A stretch of 64,000 bases of DNA, taken from the NCBI RefSeq assembly GCF_040183065.1, contig NC_091132.1, positions 163,234,102 through 163,298,101 of the forward strand, given 5' to 3'. Below, piece by piece: positions 55,640 through 64,000 of this stretch. Both the position numbers and the translations under genes were made by a program. The notes under the pieces are model-generated. The model saw only the letters and a list, made by a program, of their open reading frames with translations, ran no database searches and was not told the DNA's origin. The stretch's first letter is position 1. Every line of letters begins with the position of its first letter. The DNA comes from Periplaneta americana (Eukaryota; Arthropoda; Insecta; Blattodea; Blattidae).

Positions 55640-56190
55640 CTTTAATGGAACAACGGAAGGAAAAATAAGAAAATGTGTTCATGCAAGCCGACAGCCATTT
55701 GAAGAAATTAGTAGAATAAAATTGGCAATGATTAGTACCAATAGCAGAAAAGGTTCTTTTGTTAAACCATCATAATATTCCAATCTGGGGTAATCGCAAT
55801 AACTTCATAATCATAATGGATTCAAGAGCGGTATCTGAAAGGAAGACAATTACCGCGCCCCGAAAAAATGGAACCCTATCAGCAAAACCCCTCAAAATGA
55901 TTTAATTGAAAATTGTAGAGATTTAATGCTTCAATAAATTGTAGATCGTTTAAAAAGTGGTTAGTAATTTACAATACTTGCCAAAGAGAACATTTATGAA
56001 AACAGACCTGCCTACATGTGACCAATTATGATTGTGCGATAGTTACTTACATATGCCAGGTAACGGAGCAAAAGAAGATATTGCAGGATATGTAAACATC
56101 AGTGACTTGACAGCAGATGAACTAACAAACACGACACTAAGCATTGTTAGTAATATTGGGTTATCAGTTCACAACATACGAGTGTAAGCT
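55640..56190 (+). pseudogene. hAT-type transposase fossil (DUF4371-like), unit C copy
   Basis: Same relic as 28870-29395, with SGNRNNFIIIMDSRAVSER-like and EDIAGYVNISDLTADELTNT blocks; multiple stops. Confidence 0.65.
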
Positions 56191-57302
56191 TATAGAGCCG
56201 TCAGTATGACAGAGATTTATCCAACTCTTTCTAAATTTACTGAGTTACTAACACAATCTGACGAATCATAAATATTTTCTTTATTTTTCTCCTTGTACAT
56301 CACATAGCTTCTCTCTTAGTATGCTCCTAATTAGCAAAGGAACTCTTCTTGGTTGCCTACAACTGGTAGGCTGTGGCACTTTCTTTCACACTGAATTGTA
56401 CTTTATCTTTAAAGTTGCCTAATCCTAAAAATATGACAATAAAATGTTACTCTTCACCAGAAAGTGATTTTTCATCTTGAAAACACAATCCATCTACTTA
56501 TTAAGTCTCCTGGAATTCAGTTCATGAAAGAATCCACAATTATAACTGTCTTTTGGATCTTACAAATACAAATTCTTACCAATTTCACATACTCATTACT
56601 ACAAATTTTAAGCTTACAAAAAAACTGAACTGCGCTAGATACGTCCACAAATGCGTAAGATATTACTAGTTTTCTTCAAATTATTGTCTTGAACATAGAC
56701 CTACTGATTGTAACTGTTCTCAAAGAAATATATTCACTTCCGTTCTCCTGTCTATCTTAATATTGATATCTCTGTTTTCCACATTTATAGCCTTTTACCA
56801 GACTTCTCTACACTATTTATACAGTACATCAGATACTTGGTGTTTCGAAGGACATTGCTGTTTCCATTAATTCTCCAGTATTACATCCTACTTCCATTAT
56901 CTTTGTGGCACTTCAAATCACACACCCGCGCGCAAAATCATTCACTTACACCTTCCAATAGCAGACTGACAACTTCCTCTCCACCTCTGTTGCATACATC
57001 ACTCATTAGTAACATATTACACTGATCAGACTTGAGACGTATACAAACAAATACTGTTCCAATGACACATATCATCAAGTCAGCTTTATTGTGACTAATA
57101 CTGTTCCCTTCAACTACCACTTTTTTCAGAACTGTTCTATTTATTTCCTTCTCTTAAAGTTGCGATAATTTCTGTTCGACAGAAATGATTATTTTTCATA
57201 AGTGAACACACGAAGATCTCGCGAACTGAAAGTCTGGGGTCTCAATCGGCTTCCAATCTTCGATTAAGACTAGAGAAATCACAAGCAAAATGATCGATAA
57301 GC
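56191..57302. other. Unit C spacer
   Basis: Collinear with 29396-30544. No gene. Confidence 0.6.
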
Positions 57303-57590
57303 ATGACTGTGCCAGTCTTAAGAGTGCATATCTTTGGTGCAGGCTGCAAACCACATTATAGCTACACGCCTATCTGGCTCTATATCTCATTCAGTTGTCA
57401 CGAAAAACAGAAACGGTCACCACAAATATCGCAGTCACATCGATTCTCACTTGTTTCTCGTTACATGATGCTACAGGTCTTTCGAGAACGAGAAAAACGT
57501 CCCAAAAGCATCGCAACTGAACCTCTTACTTGTGTCTAAGGGTGCATACACTTTTACACTACCTGACTCCGAAAATTGCTTTCCCTTAAA
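57303..57590 (-). pseudogene. Decayed distal fingers, unit C
   Basis: The minus strand retains CDCDICGDRFCFS and neighbours out of frame, as in A and B; beyond the stop at 57591. Confidence 0.65.
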
Positions 57591-58488
57591 TCACAACTGA
57601 ATACCTTCTGTCCGTGTGTGTACGATTCTATGGTTTTTTGCATTAATGGGTCTCGAGAACTTCTTTCCACATATATCACAAGCGAATGCCTTCTCCCCCG
57701 TGTGTAAGTTTCTATGGTCTTTTACAGAACCGGACTGTGAAAACTTTTTTCCACATATATCACAACTGAATGGCTTCTCCCCTGTGTGTACGAGTGTATG
57801 CCGTTTTAGAGAACCAGACCGCGAAAACTTAATTCCACATATATCACAATCGAATGGCTTCACCCCTGTGTGTACGCGTGTATGCTCTTTTAAATAACCA
57901 GCATGCGAAAATTTCTTTCCACATATATCGCAACCGAATGCCTTCTGCCCAGTGTGTAGGAGTGAATGTCTTTTCAGATTGCTAGGGAGCGAAAACTTCT
58001 TTCCACATATATCACAACTGAATGACTTCTCCTCTGTGTGTACGAATGTATGCTTTTTTAAATTAGAGGTAAAGTAAAATTTCTTTCCACTTTTATCACA
58101 ACTGAAAGCCTTCTCGCCTGAATGTACTCGGGCATGATCTTTCAGGGTATAAGAGTTCAAAAACATCTTTCCACATACATCACAACAGAATGATTTGTTG
58201 CCTGTGTGAGGAATACTTTCCGAAAATTTCTTTCTGCAGATATCACAACTGCATGTCTGGTCTCCTGTGTGCACGCAAGGGTGTATTTTAACAATATCCA
58301 CCTGCAAACAGTCCTTTCCACAAACATCGGCTATCAACGGTCTCTTGTCCTTGTGTAGAACAGTATGTAGTTTGAGTTCCATCGAACCTAAAAAATACTT
58401 TCCACAAACATCACATTTGAAGGTCTTCTCACATGTTTCCAGGCATTCATCTTCAGTAATACTGTGGCAGCAAGGTGGAACTCCAGTG
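57591..58488 (-). CDS. ZNF-C terminal exon: short C2H2 finger array
   Basis: Acceptor TTATCTCCACAG|CACTGG, then GVPPCCHSITEDECLETCEK. Ten finger positions in 298 residues: 1 intact (FKCDVCGKYF), 2 and 3 degenerate as in A and B, 4 intact, 5 with a Cys to Ser loss (FSCDKSGKKF), 6-10 intact (helices SLPSNLKRH, SHAGYLKEH, SRSGSLKRH, SQSGSVKDH, SRPINAKNH). So 7 intact fingers. It ends HTRTEGIQL-stop, matching the ancestral end HTRAEGIQLRYK of B. There is no break inside the exon, making this the cleanest array in the window. N-terminal exons beyond E3 are not visible. Confidence 0.85.
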
Positions 58489-58591
58489 CTGTGGAGATAA
58501 TGTGCGCTTAAGTCCAAGAGGATGACTAAACAAGGATATATCACCAAAAGCAAAACTACAACCAACACAAATATGTTATACTTAGTAAATG

Positions 58592-60276
58592 CACTGATTG
58601 GCAAAAATATCACGCACCAATAAGGAGCTGCCATTTTCCTGCAAACCTCGGCATACAGTTACATCTCAAGGAGATGGTCACAATGTTTAGCGTAGTAACG
58701 TAATTAGTTGAAGGGTCTTGCCACCAGAGGCCGTGATCCTGCTGTCATCCGTGGCCTCTAAAAGGACTTGCACAGGCTACTTGAACTTAGAGGACTGTTA
58801 TTTCCTGTTGTGTAAAACTCGTCGAAGATTTGACATGCCTCTATGACGTAATCGGAGAGACTTTACCCAGTTACCAGAGTTTGAGAGGGGTCGCATTACT
58901 GGAGTGCGCGAGGCAGGGTGGTCGTATCGGAGAATCGCCAGCCACCTACGACGTTGTGACCAGATTGTCAGGATGTGTTGGGACCAGTGGATGCGTGAGG
59001 GCGCGCAACCACAGCCACTGGGCTCAGGACGCCCTCGACTGACAACCAGGAAAGAAGTTCGTCGGATCTCCAACAAGATCGAACAGATCCAAGAGTGAGC
59101 TACTACCTGAAAGTCAGATTTGTATAATACATTCGTTACCGGAGGTACGTTAACAGAAAGCCACAATTTAAGACACACAGTATTTGTGTCCACTCACAGT
59201 TCAGTTCTGGCGTCTTGTCAGCTCATGTGAGTTGTGTGGATATAAAAAGGAAAAATTGTGACGGTGGCGTGTATAGTTCCTGGGGTAGCTCAGTCGGTAG
59301 AGCGTTCGCGTGCTATGCGAATGGTCCCAGGATCGATACCCGGCCCCAGAAAAATTTCTCCTTGAAATTATTCAGATCCAACTCATCCACCGACCGCCAC
59401 CCTGAGACAGGCCGCTTGAACCATTTCGAGGCGCTTGATTGAAGATAATTTGGTCTCACAGCGCACATTACGTGTCCTGTCATTGACACCCGCCCACCGT
59501 GGCCTCCATTTGCAGTGATGCCGTGGGCGACAAACCTGGACTGCTGCAGACTGGAACCGGGCTTCTTTAGCAATGCATCCAGGTTCTCTTTAAGCTCTGA
59601 TGAAGGTCGTGGTCGTGCCTGGAGACCTTGTGGTGCGCATCTGAATCCTACATTAGCTGTGGCGCAACACACCGCACCCACTGCTGGCGTGCTGGTCTGA
59701 GTAGCCATCGTATTCGACAGTCGGTCACTCCTATTAGTGATACGAGGGACAATAACAGCGCAGCGATATGTGCAGGACATCCTCCTCCCACATGTGTTGC
59801 CACTCGTGGCATGGCTTCGAAGAGGGCTTTTTTAGCAGGATAATGCTCAGTCGCACACAGCAAGGGTGTCACAGGAATGCCTCCCCAATGTTGTCACACT
59901 TCCATGGCCTGCACAATCGCCAGATTCGTCAATAATCGAACATGTCTGGGTCCATCTGGGACGTCAACTGCAGCAGACTAGAAGTTTACAAGATCTAGAG
60001 AACCAGTTGCAGTAAATATGGACAGATATGCCGAAGAATATCATACGAAACCTGCTTGCCTCAATGCCACCCGTATTACACCTTGTATCCTAACTAGAGT
60101 TGAAGAAACAGGGGAATACAACCACAATTCAGGTGGTCAGTTTTCAGCAATACAATTAATATTTTGCTCTAATATTGCAATCATTTACATACATCAACGT
60201 TACGATTATGCATATCAGGTTTCATGCAATTTCCACAACTCCTTTTTGGTACGTGATTTTTTCTTGTCAGACAGTG
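58592..60276 (+). mobile_element. Tc1-like transposon in the E3/array intron of unit C
   Basis: Same insertion as 35959-42157, with ends CACTGATTGGCAAAAATATC and complement CACTGTCTGACAAGAAAAAA, TA at 60277-60278. Transposase remnants at 58845-59090 (RRCDQIVRMCWDQWMREG, GSGRPRLTTRKEVRRI) and 59690-60010 (NIVTLPWPAQS...). The gene is interrupted by one SINE rather than the dimer plus LINE found in B. Confidence 0.85.
59092..59372 (+). mobile_element. tRNA-like SINE S2b, single copy in the Tc1 element of C
   Basis: Flanked by CAGATCCA (59084-59091, 59373-59380). Leader with TATAAAAAGG at about 59240, then the 72-nt cloverleaf 59279-59350 with loop GTGCTAT (U33, GCT at 34-36), tail TTTCTCCTTGAAATTATT. 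No long variable arm, so although GCT is a serine anticodon this is not a normal tRNA-Ser gene. Confidence 0.8.
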
Positions 60277-60919
60277 TATTGTGGAAGTACACAAGTTAAT
60301 TCTCATAAGTGCTTTATAGTTGGTCTTTTACGACGCTTTATCAACAACTATCGTTGGTTGTCTAGCGTCTGAATGAGATGAAGATGTAAATGCTAGCGAG
60401 ATGAATCCAGGACCGAAAGTTACCCACCATTTTCTCTTAATGGGTTAAGAGGAAAACCACGGAAAATAATTTAAACTCACATAACTACTATTACAGTAAA
60501 TATACATTTCGATTAATAGAATTTACGCAGTTGCTTTTCTTGTGTGGAATTCCCCATGACAGTTTCATCTTCACTGTCCTGTATGACAATCACTGAGAAA
60601 GTAAAGATATGGGGGATAACATTATTGTCATTCACTTTTAAGGTTTGGAGACTGGAAATGGAAAAATGAGAACAAATCGTTTACAAAGAAGTTCATATGG
60701 ATGGGTAGAGGGAAAGATACATAGACAGACTTTCACACAAACGTATAAATGGACGAACAGATTGACAGACAGAAAATGATCCAGAGAAACAGATAAGGAG
60801 AGACAGATAGATAAACACAATCATGATGAAACTAATCAGTAATTCCTATTCTTCGTCATTATTATTTAAATAAAACAATGAAATCAACAACAAAGTAAAG
60901 GCCCACACACTTCACTCAC

Positions 60920-61002
60920 CCTTCGGTAAATACTTCATTCTCTTCTGCCGTTACTTGTAGTTCGACCTCATCCTGCTCTTTATGTATCTCACATGCCTCG
61001 TC
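60920..61002 (-). CDS. ZNF-C exon E3
   Basis: CTTTTGCAG|GACGAG ... GAAGG|GTGAGTGAAG, 83 bp, phases as in A and B. DEACEIHKEQDEVELQVTAE then ENEVFTEG. Intact. Confidence 0.85.
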
Positions 61003-62771
61003 CTGCAAAAGAGTATGTGAAGAGAGGCTATAGAAAAATAATAGCGGAAGGCTCACTGAATAGTAGCTTAAATGCAGCAGACTAATTTTTTAAATCCTAC
61101 TGAATCCAGTAAACAATTCAAGCATTATTGATGTAGAAGGAAGATGAATTTAACAAACACAAAAACAAAATATTATGGCATTTTGTGAAAAATGTCCGTT
61201 TTAAGTAACAATTTTGTAAACTATAATTCAATTGAAAGAGTAAATAAGAATGAAACTTGAATCGTATTCTGAGATGGTCACAAGTAAGTAGGAATCAGGA
61301 AGATCTAGTTGACAAGTGATCAAATTGTTACGGTCAAATTGGTGATGGAAATTTTTTGTGAGGTAGTTTGAAACTATTTCAGATATCTCCGCAATTACAA
61401 CAACCATACGATGGAACTGTAAATCAAAGAAGGTCAGTGAAATTCTAAAACAATTTGATAATGGAGGAAAAGGAATTTGCATACTGTAAACAACAATGGA
61501 AGAAATTTCCTTAATTGTGAAAATTAAGGTGACAATTCCAAGTATAAGTATGTTCATTTACTTCAATTACGGCTTTGATATTTTTATTTTTTCCAAAGTC
61601 CAGATCCATGTTATTAATCCCAATCCTTTCCATTCGTTTAAGGTGGGAGTTTGAATTCGATACGATTAAATGGTCCTCACCAAGTAACAGTGTGAGGTTG
61701 CTACTGAAGAGTGGAGGGGAATGGCAAGGGAACTCTGAAGCTAAATTTGGGTGTTGCTGTTACATCTCCCAACTGTGTAAGCACCGGAAAAATCGCTGTC
61801 ATAGGTAATTGCGATTTTGTCAAAGTGTGATTTTTGTGTTAAAATCATTCTTGGCAATAGTGGGGAGGTAACCACGCCTATCTGTGGATTTCCAATTCGC
61901 CTAGAACTCAATATAACTGTAATCAACAAACCTCTGAATAAACCAAAAGGAGTGCCCAGCTTTTAATGAGCAGAAAGATGTTTATCTTTATCAGTCTGCA
62001 GAAAATTGAATTGATATGCCAGTGCCTTGCTTTATGTGAACAGTGATTAGCTGAGCGTGCAAAGAGAAGAAAACACACGCTCTCAACTGTCATCGCTATA
62101 TGTCGGTATGTACATTCGTTCAAGAATATTTGCGAATGATTAAGAGAAGCATTCATGGAAGAATATAGCGACTCCATAGCTTCACAAAAAAGAGTTACTG
62201 ACGTCAACTTTTGAGCTGAAACAATATTAATTAATCTCATTTGTGTTGACCTACAACAGAAGCATGTGACTTGCAACTGTCTGGACACTGAAGCTGTCAT
62301 TTATACGTACAACAGACCTTACCACTGTGAGTCCCATATTGAGCAGAGATAGTGGTATGTGGGAGCTGTGAATTTGGAACGCTAGAATCCAGCGACAAAC
62401 CTATCACACAGACGAATTTACAAGACTTCAAAGCACACCCCAACAATACTCTGAAGTAGTCATCGAGAAATATCGCGTTCATGCAGATTTGCCAACTATT
62501 GACGTCCCAAGAAATAGGCGTCTACGATGTGGATTTCAACTATCGAAAGAATTAAAAAAAAAAAAAATTACAAGAAACCTAAATAACTGTAATGCCTACA
62601 CCAGGCACAAAACAAAAGTTTACTCACCAATCACCGAGTAACTCTATATGTTGCTGTCAATTAAATTAGAAGTAGATATATTATGAATTCAAGACTGATA
62701 TTATTTAGTAAACCTTCAGCATCAGTCTGTGGAAGAAAAATAGAGTGGAAAAAATTCACGAAGGACTACAG
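61003..62771. other. ZNF-C intron E2-E3 (partial)
   Basis: Collinear with units A and B. It contains the empty sites for the Harbinger MITE (about 62138) and the piggyBac MITE (about 62227) found in B. A poly-A run replaces part of 62553-62566. Confidence 0.6.
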
Positions 62772-64000
62772 GGGCCTGTTTCTCAAAACTCACGGACTAG
62801 TAATACTAGTCTGTACAGTAGTAATAATAGTTTGTTTTACAAGTCTGTGTTTCTAGAAACTACATGGGTAAAGTAGTAGTTACCAGTTCACAGACTAGTA
62901 ATATTGGTCGATTTCACCAGTTCCTAAGAGATTCTGTTTCTCAAAATGCTAATCTAGTTGATTATACTAGTATTCCACAGGAATATTCCTACAAGACTCT
63001 AAAGACTGGTGATTTCTATATTATCAGTTACCAGTGGCAATCTTTCTCAGATAATCAAAACAAAATATTGTAGTTATTTTTTTTAATATATGTGGTTTAG
63101 TGATTCCGACTGAAGTAGTAGAGAAGTTGTTGTGAGAAGAGCTAAAACTATATCGAGAAAGAACAATTATTATTCCTTTACGGGAGCATCGCTTAAATAT
63201 AATGAATGGTTTAAATAAAGTGCTGAAAAGCTTGGAGAGTTGTTCAATATAGAGGGACCTGCCATAACAAGACAAACAAATAGAAGTCATGCATTATCAG
63301 CAAAGCTTCAAATACAAATTGCTCTACAAATCGGGATGTTGATTATTTTCGAATGCCATCTGGTTTTTCTGCCCTAGACCAGCAACACATGCAGAATTTT
63401 TTTCCTAATAATCTGATACCAATTCATCAACTGCAGTAATTTTTGCTGGCTTTCCTCCTCCACTGCCAGTTCTTCTGACATTGTCAACTTTGGCCTACAA
63501 ATTAAATACAAAACGACACTAATTTACGAATGGATCAAACGTAAAACTGAAAAAAAAAAAAAAAAAAAAATTGCGAATTTTTCAAGTCATAAGTAGCATT
63601 CATGTTGCCAGTAGACCCACTAGCTACATAATGTGTTCATATTATGATACTGTGAATTTGAATTGGTACTCGTCAAAGTTGCTTTCTTAACGTCGGGCCA
63701 GTAAGTGTCCCTAACGTATGCATAATCTTTGTTCTGAGGTATCAGTTCCATAGCCTCACATATTACAAATTTTTTTTCCATTCGTTTACTTTATCATTTT
63801 TTGTTACTATGCTTGAAAAAGCACCAAATAATATATCCTTTGATTCATTAATCATATTGAGTTATAGTTAATTTGCTTTCAATTGATGGAATTTCAAGAA
63901 AAGAGAGAAGTAAGAACCAAAACACAAACAACTTAGCCTTCTAAACTCAAATAACAATATCTACCAATGGCTATAAACAAATGAACTCAATCAGCTGACT
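62772..64000 (-). mobile_element. DNA transposon with Myb/SANT-like gene, right end outside
   Basis: Unit homology stops at ...GAAGGACTACAG and is followed by GGGCCTGTTTCTCAAAACTC, a terminus of the type seen in PIF/Harbinger and ISL2EU-like elements. Rows of ACTAGTAATACTAGT-like motifs follow (62805-62905). On the minus strand 63340-63500 reads KVDNVRRTGSGGGKPAKITA, VDELVSDY-stop, NSACVAGL, preceded by a splice-acceptor-like TTTGTAG; this resembles the C-terminal part of Myb/SANT-like partners of Harbinger elements. The far end and target repeat are not in the window. Confidence 0.5.

Larger units (their letters stand above)
55640..64000 (-). repeat. Tandem ZNF unit C (partial)
   Basis: Collinear with unit B from the hAT fossil through exon E3 to about 62771, where an unrelated element begins. 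Exons E2, E1, E2', E1' must lie to the right of the window if present. Confidence 0.85.

Overview
This window is eukaryotic, intron-rich and AT-rich. About half of it is recognisable transposon sequence of many superfamilies. It carries tRNA-headed SINEs with the 'ACCTGTGGAGTAACGGTTAGC' type of head, three-unit interstitial TTAGG, and C2H2 zinc-finger genes whose first coding exon reads like 'MDVIKMExxxDxLAxE'. To me this fits an insect, most likely a cockroach or termite (Blattodea, Periplaneta-like). The species call is inference; no search was run.

The backbone is a tandemly amplified C2H2 zinc-finger (ZNF) locus, all on the minus strand. Four copies are visible: the 5' tail of unit 0 (about 255-4070, one coding exon), unit A (about 7205-28869), unit B (about 28870-55639) and the 3' half of unit C (about 55640 to the window end). 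A complete unit read on the minus strand has a 5' cassette (exons E1' and E2'), a second 5' cassette (E1 and E2), a shared 83-bp exon E3, and one long terminal exon carrying the finger array. All upstream junctions are phase 0, and E3 to the array is phase 2. I placed each exon from matching GT/AG sites and from conservation between units. Array sizes differ: about 17 intact fingers in A, 19 in B (plus more beyond an insertion) and 7 in C. The residues predicted to contact DNA differ strongly between fingers, while the scaffold is nearly uniform.

The rest is mobile DNA laid over these units. Because the units are paralogous, an insertion in one can be read against the empty site in another. 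This exposes exact ends and target duplications for a CACTG-ended element (8495-9693), PIF/Harbinger-like elements (25109-26592, 44138-44972, 52099-53158), a hAT-like element (27146-28458), a long foldback MITE (22374-22580), two piggyBac-type TTAA insertions (45064-45286, 49678-51258), and a Tc1-like element shared by B and C but absent from A. A 2.7-kb TIR element coding for a DUF7869-like protein sits inside the finger array of unit B. In unit B the E3/array intron holds a CR1-type LINE inside a tRNA-SINE dimer inside the Tc1 element.

The shared Tc1 plus SINE puts the B/C split after A separated. Unit 0 has its own load: an R2-like LINE fragment broken by a palindromic pair of tRNA-like elements, and a second, almost perfect ~390-bp-arm palindrome whose arms include host flank. 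I see no ordinary tRNA, rRNA, CRISPR or bacterial-type feature.
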